NCBI RefSeq assembly: GCF_963678635.1
Contig: NC_087070.1
Location: 32,465,704-32,529,703, forward strand
Direction of reading: 5' to 3'
Length of the DNA stretch: 64,000 bases
Source of the DNA: Symsagittifera roscoffensis
Lineage: Eukaryota; Xenacoelomorpha; Acoela; Convolutidae
Below, in pieces: positions 58,701 through 64,000 of this stretch; within the stretch, counting starts at the first letter, position 1, and the number at the start of each line of letters is the position of its first letter. The notes beneath the pieces were generated by a model that saw only the letters and a program-made list of their open reading frames with translations, did not search any database and was not told the origin of the DNA. Position numbers and translations under genes: made by a program.

Positions 58701-60371
58701 TCAAATCAAGATTAACCAGTTAGATAATTTAAAGTAATTAGTGAAATAAAACAAATGGTAAGAATCACAACAGAACATCAAGTAAATCCAAATTTGGCAA
58801 TAATTATGTTTTGCGTACAATTTTATGTAAAATTGATCAGAATATCGTTTTCAGGAAATGTTAGAAATTTTTGTCGAGATTTATTGCTATTTTCATCCTA
58901 TCTGTGTTTATGAGCTCTAAAAAAGTCTCCGCAAAACAAGAAGGCGTGAAATAAGACCAAGTTGACAAAAGAAACAGCGAAGTTTAGAAGTTCTTTTATT
59001 AAAATACAAATTGAAAATATTTGGCATCCCTCACAAGCAGCAGCTATTCTTTTACTTTGAATGAACATATATATACATATAGCAGAGAAAAAAACTAGCA
59101 GACCGAAACGGCTCGTAATTTGCCAACACATTTACACAAACGGGTCTTTTTTGTTATTATTTTTTTTTTTCAAATTTGGATCATAATGCTTGCTTCTGAT
59201 TGGATGAAATTAATAAGGCGAAAGAAATTTGAAACTGGTTCTTAAACATATTTTCTCATTAAGCGTTATGATAGTTTTCGGCCGCATAACAGAAAAGAAC
59301 CACAAAAACTTGGGTTGGGTCTTTTTGCGTTGAGAAAATATACACACCCCGATCTGCTATGGCTTTCACCGAACGCTGATCGTCGCGCAAGTCAAAATTT
59401 AATTGGGAAAAAAATCGAAAAAAAAATATTAACTAACGCAAGGAAACAGAAGAAACTTAGCCACTATATTTTTAATTTTGTTCCGTTGAGAAATCTTACA
59501 TTTAAAATCCACCTTCGAAACTAAAAATTCTTAATAATTTTTTTGCGTCAGTTCCGCTTTTTTAATTGGCGAGCGCCAGGGGTGGATCTAAGATTTTCGA
59601 GAGGAGAGCTTTCAAAAAGTATCTAACAATGACATTATTTTGACCAAGGCAAATTTTTGAAAAAATCAGGCCAAAAATGGCGTTTTTCGGAACTTTTTGA
59701 AAAAGTTTGACCAAGAAATTTTGCTTTTTCGGCGCGTGCTCCTCAAAGTTAGCCAATTTTTTCGAGTCAGTCAGCGAAAATTAGATGTCTTCAAATAGTA
59801 CCAAAGGCGATTTTTTGGGTAGGGGGTCAATTTCCTGAGAAATTAAGGTCGTCTGCTACAGGTCATCTGTTACTGGAGAGCGCAATTTGACTTACTTTAG
59901 CATATGATTTGAGCTTGAAAAAAAACAAAAGTGGAATTGCAAAAGATCAGATTTAGCGTGAATTTTAGAAAATTTTCATTTAAAAAAATTTAAGAAGTCA
60001 ACTCAATTTATATCTGTGTCTCTGTGTCTCTGCTCTCCTAACCCCCTCCTTCCCCCAAATTTGAAATTCGGCTTTGAAAAACTATTTTTACATTACAGCT
60101 AATCGAAACTGTGCGTGATGGAGTCTCATCACTTTTATGGATGAACTTCCGATATTTTCGGAAGTTTCTCAAAACTCAATCTGATAAGTGCATATGCATA
60201 CCTTCTGTGATGTAAGTGTAGGAACTGATGCTCATTTTGCAGACCACAGTATCAAACGGGTAAAGGAGGACGTCCAGATGACAGGGAATAACTACTGTGA
60301 ACATTCGGCTACTTAGCATAGTGCCATTAGTATGAGCCCACAGAAACTGTGTCAAATGCACCGTTTCCTCT
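25158..60371 (-). CDS. Cys-loop ligand-gated anion channel (5'-partial gene)
   Basis: Four exons (60,371-60,202; 35,222-35,038; 26,162-26,080; 25,737-25,158) join by GT-AG introns with matching phases and give the last 338 residues of a pentameric neurotransmitter receptor. In order: the extracellular domain with a true Cys-loop (C, 13 residues, C, with YPFD inside), a loop-C region with N-glycosylation sites, TM1 (PAALIVMLSWLGFYIN), TM2 (IGVTTVLTMLTLAS), TM3 (DIYIWFCFTFVIAAMIEF), a ~110-residue cytoplasmic loop rich in Pro/Ser/Arg, and TM4 near the C-terminus. The TPARA motif before TM2 is the signature of anion (chloride) selectivity, so it belongs with glycine, GABA-A or glutamate-gated chloride receptors; the agonist cannot be told. 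Signal peptide and N-terminal exons are not in the found part. Introns measure 24,979, 8,875 and 342 bp; the largest contains a sense-oriented LTR retrotransposon. Confidence 0.92.
26080..26162 (-). CDS. Channel exon with TM1 and selectivity motif
   Basis: An 83-bp exon after CTTTAG encodes VFAPAALIVMLSWLGF and the TPARA stretch just before TM2. It is too short to stand out as an open frame, but phases fit both neighbours exactly (27 codons plus two bases) and the donor is GTAAGC. Confidence 0.93.
26170..28640. other. Intron sequence, first part of the 8.9-kb intron
   Basis: Contains a short GAAA microsatellite (26,180-26,200). Around 27,330-27,420 a plus-strand frame reads SPDQKKHAMEK after a charged stretch, vaguely like arginine-rich N-terminal regions of some transposon proteins, but too short to assign. 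No exon with family similarity seen. Confidence 0.45.
28650..29830 (+). mobile_element. Non-LTR retrotransposon (LINE) endonuclease relic
   Basis: The plus strand carries motifs of an apurinic-type endonuclease in the right order but in more than one frame: ITETWLNDDV near 28,710, GGGG followed by V near 28,795 (frame shifted relative to the previous motif), FCGDFNID near 29,020-29,045 and SDHHSIQL near 29,215-29,240. A linker region continues to about 29,820 (EFSSYFASTGKKLSE). The CR1/L2/Rex-like arrangement is the best fit; reverse transcriptase is absent. It is antisense to the channel gene within its 8.9-kb intron, and broken by several stops and shifts, so dead. Confidence 0.82.
29825..29925. 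repeat. Short tandem repeat CAAGTACCTTACA
   Basis: Variants of TTCAAGTACCTTACAA repeat at roughly 20-30 bp spacing immediately after the LINE relic. This is a small local minisatellite. Confidence 0.6.
29930..31480. other. Intron sequence, no gene recognised
   Basis: AT-rich, with an AACCTCAACCTT-like short repeat near 30,140-30,180, a C-rich non-coding patch at 31,035-31,150, and clustered ACATGT motifs at 31,290-31,420 that can pair with each other. Confidence 0.45.
31500..31850. repeat. CpG-rich minisatellite
   Basis: A GC- and CpG-rich island in AT-rich intron, built of GACTTTCGCGACC and CATGTCCAGACT modules. A larger ~121-bp period is visible: TTTTCCAGACTTTCGCGACC near 31,614 recurs as TTTTCCAGACTTTTGCGACC near 31,735. 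Confidence 0.75.
31851..32737. other. Intron sequence, nothing recognised
   Basis: AT-rich sequence with short open frames only. No motif or repeat boundary supported. Confidence 0.5.
32740..33469. mobile_element. Palindromic foldback MITE with TA target duplication
   Basis: Arms of ~300 bp (32,740-33,045 and 33,170-33,469) are near-perfect reverse complements around a ~120-bp centre. Termini are CACTGCTGATTTA and its partner TAAATCCGCACTG. TA lies on both sides (32,738-32,739 and 33,470-33,471), as for Tc1/mariner-type insertions. No transposase. Confidence 0.85.
33472..35037. other. Intron sequence, nothing recognised
   Basis: AT-rich; includes a dispersed repeat at ~34,730-34,830 shared with 5,840-5,960. 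No exon similarity. Confidence 0.5.
35038..35222 (-). CDS. Channel exon with loop C
   Basis: A 185-bp exon after a CCTAG acceptor. It completes the split codon and continues EIMYRWKKEDG, matching the post-Cys-loop strand of family members, then FVGYEMGNFSTLFVHIKFGR, the strand leading to TM1. The donor is CAG|GTATGC, phase 0. A TTC-rich tract begins about 70 bases upstream of its acceptor. Confidence 0.9.
35290..35720. repeat. GAA/TTC microsatellite tract
   Basis: About 430 bp of GAA/AAG units with interruptions, purine-only on the plus strand and pyrimidine-only on the channel gene's sense strand. Long apparent proteins (poly-E/K/R one way, poly-F/S/L the other) are artefacts. It starts ~70 bases upstream of the loop-C exon's 3' splice site. 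Confidence 0.95.
35721..37480 (+). mobile_element. LINE reverse-transcriptase relic
   Basis: Plus-strand reading shows non-LTR reverse-transcriptase motifs in order: YIIPLHKRG, then FRGVGLLSMIS (35,745-35,830), DNQYGFRKNRFTADT (35,870-35,920), RGLRKGCPSSQLLFIIF (36,150-36,210) and the FADDS active-site box near 36,350. A C-terminal stretch (MNRKNWKAIIRNW, ~37,070) resembles the end of LINE ORF2. The first motifs and the FADD box lie in separate open frames with stops between, so the copy is dead. No 5' half is present. It lies antisense to the channel gene and is bracketed by GAA tracts. Confidence 0.82.
37495..37660. repeat. GAA tract at the 3' end of the LINE relic
   Basis: AGAAGAAG-type repeats with short interruptions directly after the LINE's C-terminal coding remnant, probably its microsatellite-like tail. 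The same type of repeat lies upstream of the relic. Confidence 0.85.
37661..38755. other. Intron sequence, nothing recognised
   Basis: AT-rich sequence without supported genes or boundaries. Confidence 0.5.
38757..39745. repeat. Unknown ~1-kb repeat, copy 1
   Basis: Collinear with 39,763-40,700 over its whole length. Landmarks are GCGCAATGTC at the start, CATGGCTATTACGCATTC, and GATCGATGAACA near the end. Divergence is roughly one base in five by eye. No coding capacity or terminal repeats recognised. Confidence 0.8.
39763..40700. repeat. Unknown ~1-kb repeat, copy 2
   Basis: Tandem partner of the preceding unit, offset about 1,005 bp, in the same orientation. Confidence 0.8.
40970..43100 (-). 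mobile_element. Decayed Gypsy-type LTR retrotransposon relic (copy 2)
   Basis: The minus strand resembles the pol half of the 52-kb element in collinear order: RNase H region near 42.7-43.0 kb, the stretch after RNase H near 42.5-42.6 kb (LPFKFTMKFLAGKEM against LPFNFTIKHLAGKDM), the integrase zinc-finger region near 41.8 kb, and integrase core and downstream sequence near 41.0-41.4 kb. LTRs were not found. It is broken, with numerous interruptions and internal losses, and is clearly older than the 52-kb copy. Confidence 0.8.
43245..43626. mobile_element. GGCTCTTTT-family MITE, copy 2 (split by an insertion)
   Basis: The left part (43,245-43,346) and right part (43,557-43,626) together resemble the 24.3-kb copy: CACCTGCAAG, then ACATTGTCCGATTGTTAC, then ATCACTCGTTACTCCACTA, then GAGGTGGGGG. 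A second family member interrupts it. Its terminal repeats are eroded. Confidence 0.8.
43347..43548. mobile_element. GGCTCTTTT-family MITE, copy 3 (nested)
   Basis: A 202-bp element starting GGCTCGTTTTCCTTTTCCC and ending GGGGAAGGAAAAAGAGCC, flanked by identical ACATATTT on both sides (43,339-43,346 and 43,549-43,556). It sits in opposite orientation inside another copy of the same family. Confidence 0.92.
43873..44088. mobile_element. GGCTCTTTT-family MITE, copy 4
   Basis: 216 bp; left end GGTTCTTTTTCAGTTCCCC, right end TTGGGAAACTAGTAAAGAGC. Flanks are AAGTAGTT (43,865-43,872) and AAGTAGTA (44,089-44,096), an 8-bp duplication with one mismatch. Older than the nested copy. Confidence 0.75.
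44140..44765. repeat. Dispersed repeat shared with 48.66-49.28 kb
   Basis: Landmarks GAGCATATTGAATTCAAGATT, CTCTGAAACCA.CCCT, and TAAATAAA.CA.CCAAATTATAAATCAA appear in the same order and orientation at 48,660-49,275, with moderate divergence. It is probably part of a larger diverged segmental duplication. Confidence 0.7.
45105..45620. repeat. Three tandem ~165-bp units
   Basis: ACAACCTA.GAACGC-like landmarks at about 45,114, 45,274 and 45,445, each followed by GGCGTTGG.AA.TGAAAGGCTT and GGAAACA.GGCAA. Three imperfect units. Confidence 0.8.
45890..46099. mobile_element. GGCTCTTTT-family MITE, copy 5
   Basis: 210 bp; termini GGCTCTTTTCCAGTTTGCCCC and GGGGAACTGGAAAAGAGCC; exact 8-bp duplication AAAGTAGA (45,882-45,889 and 46,100-46,107). 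Interior differs from the 24.3-kb subtype, so two subfamilies share the termini. Confidence 0.92.
46230..46880. repeat. Unknown ~1-kb repeat, copy 3 (partial)
   Basis: Matches the second two-thirds of the 38.76/39.76-kb unit, for example CCATCAT.ATTTATCAAAAA, GGAATCATGAA.TTGGCTT, and CGTATGATCGATGAAC. It is more diverged and lacks the beginning. Confidence 0.7.
46893..47100. mobile_element. GGCTCTTTT-family MITE, copy 6
   Basis: 208 bp; termini GGCTCTTTTCCAGTTTCCC and GGGGGAACTGGAAAAGAACC; exact 8-bp duplication GTAATAAC (46,885-46,892 and 47,101-47,108). Lies directly after the third copy of the unknown 1-kb repeat. Confidence 0.92.
47109..48655. other. Intron sequence, no gene recognised
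   Basis: AT-rich. Around 47,310-47,400 a stretch (AACTGGGAGAGTTATAAAC) resembles 43,160-43,220, consistent with the diverged duplication described for 44.1 and 48.7 kb. Confidence 0.45.
48660..49280. repeat. Dispersed repeat shared with 44.14-44.76 kb
   Basis: The right-hand member of the diverged pair; see the 44.1-kb entry for landmarks. Confidence 0.7.
49371..51455. repeat. Three tandem ~0.66-kb units
   Basis: The landmark AGGGCTGAG occurs at 49,511, 50,281 and 50,947. Unit 2 to unit 3 spacing is 666 bp; unit 1 is ~104 bp longer. Units share CCATAACCCCGG, the GGCCGCACGGCAAAACGCTC block and GAGCCCGGTT. Copies 2 and 3 are nearly identical; unit 1 is more diverged. A remote relative of the first part occurs at ~46,135-46,190. 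The open frames here belong to the repeats and show no known protein. Confidence 0.9.
51456..52267. other. Intron sequence left of the LTR element
   Basis: AT-rich; includes a CATACAATTTT-type dispersed repeat at ~51,840-51,910. No gene seen. Confidence 0.5.
52273..52484 (-). repeat. 3' LTR of the Gypsy element
   Basis: 212 bp, matching the 5' LTR with about four differences. The polypurine tract abuts its start and GAACA follows its end. Confidence 0.95.
52377..52399. promoter_or_regulatory. Perfect hairpin within the LTR
   Basis: CATTCTCTCC and its exact reverse complement are separated by GTC. It is conserved in both LTRs (second copy 58,666-58,688). Possible RNA stem-loop or protein-binding palindrome; function unknown. 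Confidence 0.6.
52485..52493 (-). other. Polypurine tract
   Basis: AAGGGGAA on the minus strand directly before the TG of the 3' LTR, the expected plus-strand primer. Confidence 0.8.
52780..54300 (-). other. Long C-terminal tail after the integrase core (Gypsy element)
   Basis: About 500 residues of polar, Ser/Pro/Lys-rich then strongly acidic sequence follow the core. No chromodomain was recognised. A conserved-looking RRSSRNVGPPKFYG lies in the distal part. Role unknown; targeting or host-factor binding is conceivable. Confidence 0.7.
54340..54910 (-). other. Integrase zinc finger and catalytic core (Gypsy element)
   Basis: HHCC finger (HESHPGQFG..., CTQC) followed by the core with DRFSKF, VDHASCF and, 35 residues after the second Asp, the catalytic Glu in NGLVEKLFH (D,D35E). 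Confidence 0.92.
55610..55950 (-). other. RNase H domain (Gypsy element)
   Basis: VKTDASHNGLGASLEQ, then YSTNELELLGVVWAVEHYK and ITDHKALLSAL, the D-E-D pattern of Gypsy RNase H, followed by RLTRWVARLLPF. Confidence 0.92.
56180..56890 (-). other. Reverse transcriptase domain (Gypsy element)
   Basis: Palm and fingers motifs LKLALD-like, FTNLDLKNAYSQLAL, QFLTGFYGLGDMPNEFQR and the YLDDILVAS active-site box (YLDD at 56,369-56,380) appear in order. Confidence 0.93.
57080..57340 (-). other. Aspartic protease region (Gypsy element)
   Basis: VDSASPVSFL marks the active-site strand (D-S-A rather than the commoner DSG/DTG) and NILGNNLP matches the family's ILG motif. Confidence 0.75.
57602..57709 (-). 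other. Nucleocapsid zinc knuckles (Gypsy element)
   Basis: Two knuckles: CMKCGG...GHLAVC, of unusual spacing (CX2CX7HX3C), and CTTCKYRGHFTRFC, the standard CX2CX4HX4C. Expected to bind the element's RNA. Confidence 0.85.
57930..58562 (-). CDS. Gag capsid-region fossil part of the Gypsy element
   Basis: About 210 residues of Gag-like sequence: Pro/Trp-containing N-terminus (PPIPWEEWSDLF), an acidic coiled-coil-like middle, then ALGNEGKKIF and RDRESLEQFWGAL, typical of retrotransposon capsid domains. The start codon overlaps the LTR end, so the leader is confined to the LTR. Part of the 52-58-kb element. Confidence 0.88.
58552..58561 (-). other. Primer binding site (tRNA-Ser type)
   Basis: TGGCGCAGTC follows the 5' LTR directly on the minus strand. 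It is complementary to the 3' end of a metazoan serine tRNA including CCA, as known for Drosophila 297 and 17.6. Its first bases also form part of the gag start codon. Confidence 0.75.
58562..58772 (-). repeat. 5' LTR of the Gypsy element
   Basis: 211 bp, starting TGTTGTGATTC on the minus strand and ending TTTTATCA. Promoter function is inferred from family. Contains a perfect 10-bp hairpin (58,666-58,688). Confidence 0.95.
58778..59568. other. Intron sequence right of the LTR element
   Basis: AT-rich sequence with no recognised gene or repeat boundary. Confidence 0.5.
59577..59875. mobile_element. hAT-like MITE E (CAGGGGCGG family)
   Basis: Starts CAGGGGTGGATCTAAG, ends near CATCTGTTACTG, and shares the family interior including TTTGACCAAG and the ACCAAAGGCGATTTTT region. 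Flanks GCGAGCGC (59,569-59,576) and GAGAGCGC (59,876-59,883) form an 8-bp duplication with one mismatch. Confidence 0.75.
60202..60371 (-). CDS. Channel exon with Cys-loop
   Basis: A 170-bp exon between an ATCAG acceptor and a GTATGC donor. It contains HLTQFLWAHTNGTMLSS, aligning with the loop preceding the Cys-loop in glycine receptors, then PCHLDVLLYPFDTVVC. One base opens the exon and one base closes it, so the missing upstream exon must end two bases into a codon. Confidence 0.9.
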
Positions 60372-60410
60372 CTGATCTAAAACATGGTCATTCCAGTAGA
60401 GGATTTCCCG

Positions 60411-61346
60411 CACTGACAAAGATGGATTAAGATCAATTTTAGTAGGGAAAAGTACGAAGATTAAAAGGAAAGGATTAAGATTGATTTGCATCAGTCCTAA
60501 ATCAATTTAAATGGATTTTTCTTAAAACCCAGCTGAGAAAATTGATCCAAATCGATTTTAAATCAATTTAAACCCATTTTTTTTGCTCGTAAGTTGTTTT
60601 TTTTTTCAGGGGGATCAAAACGGATTTAAATCGATTTTTTTCAATTAAATCATCAGTTTCAAGTTTGCGTTGCATTTATTCATCGCCAATTCGTGTTAAT
60701 TTTACATCCGTAGCGTAGGTAGCATAAAAAAAGACTAATTGTTTTTAAATGAAAGCATTTTATGATTTCCTTGTATACTTTGAGCTCAAAATCTGATCTA
60801 TACTGGTCATTTTTTTGACTTCTTACATAGGTTTTTTGCTTATATGATTTACAATGATATTTTTTATAAGCTCACTGCATACTTTTGAGCTCAAAATCTG
60901 ATTTTGTGTGGACCATTTTCTTCAATTCTAAAACATCTAGCCTGTGTGTTTTTAATTAAAAACCGAGATTAAAATATTTCAATTAATTTTCCAAAATTCA
61001 TGTTTTTCTTCGCCGTGTGAATTAAAAAATTGATTGAAAATAGATTTTTAGACGCTTAAATGGATCTGCTCAGGGGTCTTTCAAAATATATTTATATGGA
61101 TTTTAGGAAGATTCAGATGGATTTAAGTGAGATTCGGATCGATTTTAGTGAGTCAAAAAATCCATCTAAATCAATTTGAATCGATTTTTCAGACAATTGA
61201 ATCGATTCAAAATTTTCAAGAAAGATCAATTGCAAACAATTTAAAATAGATTTTAGTTCCTAAATTGTACATGGTTAATCGATTTGGATCAATTTAAAAT
61301 CGAAATAAAATCAATTTAAATCGATCCGAAACCATTTTTGTCAGTG
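60411..61346. mobile_element. 936-bp element with CACTGACAAA termini
   Basis: Left end CACTGACAAAGATGG and right end CCATTTTTGTCAGTG are inverted copies. The interior is dominated by degenerate ATCGATTTAAA/AATCAATTTAAA motifs. No coding capacity; no clear target duplication. Its left end lies 40 bp upstream of the channel's Cys-loop exon. Confidence 0.75.
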
Positions 61347-61349
61347 CGT

Positions 61350-63720
61350 GTTACCAATTAGCCGATTCTAAAATAAGCCGACCATTTTAGGCAAATTATG
61401 GCGGTACCATTTCACATGGCAATTTAATTTAGCATACTTACTTTTTTCTTAAGCTGGAAAAAATATATACCATCTTTAATGTCACGGACTTCTAGCTAAA
61501 ACTTAATTCGGTTCTGCCCAAAATTTGATAGATATCTTAGATCAACCGTACAACCCCCCGACACGTTTTAGCGACAACGTATGATTTTTTTGGTCTAAAG
61601 AGCTCAAGCAGGGCATGCAGTAAAATCAGTAAAATGAATTCTAATCTTAAATAATAGCCCAAGCTAAAAAAAGACTTGAGATAGGAATCGTTTTGAATTG
61701 GTTTTCCAGAGTATAAAAATGAGCTAGGATAACCCATTTGATCTAAGTAAATTGATTTAGTGTGGGTTTGAACAGATTGTTAATGTGAAAAAAATATTGC
61801 CTAAAATTGATCTTAATTACTTTGTGCGAGAAAAACTTTCAAACTCTTAACAAAATCGTAAGCCAGTTTTCAAATTAACTTGTTTTCCAATTAATATTGG
61901 CTAAAATTGGTCTTAATTACTTTGTGAGCCAGTTTTCAAAATAATTTAATCATTGCTTTTAATTCAAATATTGAGAAAATATTCAAAATATTGTACATAA
62001 AAACATCCTAGGTCTTCGCTTTTGCCAATATAGAGCATAAACTACTGGATTGTTTTGCTTAAATACATTTTGTTTTTTAATGTTCTTGAAAGTTGTTTTC
62101 TACTCAATCCACTGATTATTTTGAATCTAAAAAAAGATTGCATTTTCACTACGCGGCACAATAAATAGTCCTACAACTTTTTTAATTTGAAAAAAAAAAC
62201 GCTTATCATACAACTCCATACAATTCTATAGAGGAACAAAATGTATGAAAATATCATGACTAGCTTTAGCTTTGTTCTATTCTTGGAATTGCATGTCTAG
62301 CATTTTCCATTCATTAAATTGTATGATTAGAAATTTTTGTACAAATCGACTTGAATGACAAGCATTTTTCTTTAGATTGAAACCTCGTTTTAGGTTTCGC
62401 TCTGTATTTGCCATAAAACACAAAAACCAATTTGTTTTCTCATAGAAACCTTATATTTTAAACGATGGCGTAATCGTGGGTGAAAATACGTAAATAGAAA
62501 AACAAAATAAATTTTTCTTTTGAATTTCAAACAAAGTCATGGAAGAAAAACTCATGGAAAAAAAAGTTTGTAAATGGCTATGAGGCCTCTGTTTAGAATA
62601 ACTCAGTGACTGAAAAAAGTGGCCTAACTTTGGACAAATTTTTTTTCACATACTATCATCTTAAATCGAAAAACAATAATTCAAACATCACAAAAAAATC
62701 TTCATTGTGATTTTTGACTTAATTGTTCAAAAAAGACCTTGTCTAGACTACGTTAAAGGAAAAAACCCGAAAATTCTGAGCACACAAGTTTTTCCTCAAT
62801 CTAGGAATTATGATGTAGAAGATAGCATATCATGCAGTTTTCATAAGTCAAAAGTGTATGATTAGTGTTGTTGCCACGCAAAAAAATCTAATTTTCGATA
62901 AATCAAAAAATGTCTTCTTCATCAAAAAAGGCAGTGTTTTTATTCGAATTTATGTGAAAACAACTTTGAAGGACTTCGCAGTTTTTGTTAATTGGGAAAT
63001 TTATGATAAACACTTTTTCAGAGCCCCCATTAATGAAAACGTATCACAAGCCTTTTTTTGTACAGAGATGAACCCAGATACTATTCATTTTTCTTATAAG
63101 GATTTTACATGCTCGTAATGGTCACGGAACAGCACGTGAAAAGCAATATTTATAAATTTGATGCCTCAATTTTTAAATGATTTCCATGAAATATTTGTTT
63201 TTGAAATGAGTAAGAAAAAAGGTAGGTGGAATCATATAAGTTGATCTTGGTACTCAAACTGATTGACTGAGAATTTTTTTAAAAACCGATCGGATCCATT
63301 TTTTGTCCATTTAAAAATCATCAATAAAAGTTCTTAATTGTTATGAGAACATAAAATCTCGCACTATTTGCTTTTCTAACCGCGCATGAGAAAAATGCAA
63401 ATGCTGCAACATCTTGGAAGATTTTTGCCATGTTTTGCACTCAGAGGTGCATTTCAAAAAATTCGAAATTTGAAAGGTTTTCGTTTTTCTGCAAAACTAG
63501 ATTTGCTTTCAAATTCACCAAGTCTTGAAGAGAGCCCTCAAAACCAATGTTAAGCAACTTTGAGGGAGCAGCTCGTCAAAAAAGCTGGCTTTTGTTCAGA
63601 ATGTTTCAAAGTTTGCCAAAAACGCATTGGTGGCATATCTTTTCAAAAACTTTGCCACCCATTACGAGGCCAAACTGTGCACTGAAAAGGCGCACAATTT
63701 TGAGTCTGTTTTTTCCTGGA
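61350..63720. other. Right-end sequence, no exon recognised
   Basis: AT-rich; contains CATACAACTCC-type dispersed repeats (62,190-62,350). The missing N-terminal exons of the channel gene would lie here or beyond, but no signal peptide or ligand-binding-domain motif was identified. Confidence 0.45.
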
Positions 63721-63729
63721 TTTAAGAGA

Positions 63730-63960
63730 CAAGTATTTAAACATGTTCCAAAATGTAAGTGGATTCCACTTACAAGATATACTTGTAACGTAAGTTTGTC
63801 GGCATATTAATTTGTTGCGGATTCCGCAACACGCAAATATAGAAAGTTGTTCTGGATTCCGCAACTGTAAGTAGGTTCCGCAAAATGTCAGTGGAATCCG
63901 CAAATGTAAGTAGAATCTGCAAAAAATTTGTAAGCGGAATCCGCAAACTGTAAAGAAATT
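63730..63960. repeat. CCGCAA-type minisatellite
   Basis: Degenerate ~20-bp units of TGTAAGTGGAATCCGCAA recur about eight times. The block is an inverted relative of 22,755-22,995. Confidence 0.75.
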
Positions 63961-64000
63961 CAGAAATTTGTTTATTACTGAACTTGCATATGCACTTGCC

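Larger units (their letters stand above)
52273..58772 (-). mobile_element. Gypsy-type LTR retrotransposon, nearly whole
   Basis: A 6.5-kb element on the minus strand with two LTRs of ~212 bp (TG...CA), an exact 5-bp target duplication GAACA (52,268-52,272 and 58,773-58,777), a primer binding site and a polypurine tract. Parts in order: Gag, zinc-knuckle nucleocapsid, aspartic protease, reverse transcriptase (YLDD), RNase H, integrase with HHCC finger and D,D35E core, and a long C-terminal tail. The protease-RT-RNase H-integrase order is that of Ty3/Gypsy (Metaviridae); no envelope gene is seen. The coding part is spread over several overlapping reading frames, about three frame changes, of which some may be the programmed frameshifting that the family is known to use. 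The LTRs differ at about four positions (~2%), so the insertion is young compared with the relics at 17 and 41 kb. It lies in sense orientation in the 25-kb intron of the channel gene. Confidence 0.96.

Overview
The window is a strongly AT-rich, repeat-dense piece of animal nuclear genome. Two spliced host genes are recognisable, both on the minus strand. One encodes lathosterol oxidase (sterol C5-desaturase, SC5D; 8.05-10.21 kb, three exons, reads complete). The other encodes a Cys-loop ligand-gated anion channel of the glycine/GABA/glutamate-receptor type. Its last four exons lie at 60.37-60.20, 35.22-35.04, 26.16-26.08 and 25.74-25.16 kb, and its N-terminal exons lie beyond or hidden near the right edge. 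Together they indicate a metazoan with a nervous-system-type receptor and its own sterol pathway. Insects and nematodes are regarded as sterol auxotrophs, so a non-ecdysozoan invertebrate is likely; the species cannot be named from sequence alone.

Layout. 1-5.79 kb: pentanucleotide satellite (ATATC-type) with 255-bp and 1.8-kb higher-order repeats. 5.8-8.0 kb: no gene seen. 8.0-10.2 kb: SC5D. 10.2-25.1 kb: intergenic sequence with CAGGGGCGG-type hAT-like MITEs, a long-TIR element, a decayed Gypsy copy (17.4-19.75 kb) and a precise hAT-like MITE at 24.3 kb. 25.16-60.37 kb: the channel gene, mostly intron. Its 8.9-kb intron holds a LINE endonuclease relic, a CpG-rich minisatellite and a 730-bp palindromic element flanked by TA. 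Its 25-kb intron holds a GAA/TTC tract, a LINE reverse-transcriptase relic, duplicated unknown repeats, a second decayed Gypsy copy, a cluster of hAT-like MITEs including one inserted in another copy of the same family, three 0.66-kb tandem repeats, and a nearly whole Gypsy-type LTR retrotransposon (52,273-58,772). 60.4-64 kb: a 936-bp TIR element and repeat-rich sequence.

The retrotransposon lies in the same orientation as the channel gene. Its LTRs differ at only about four places over ~212 bp, its 5-bp target duplication is exact, and its gag start codon is formed by the last base of the LTR plus the first bases of a tRNA-Ser-type primer binding site. The two host genes do not form a functional unit. 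No RNA gene, CRISPR array or prokaryotic operon was found. The long open frames in the satellite and in the GAA tract are products of short-period repetition, not genes.
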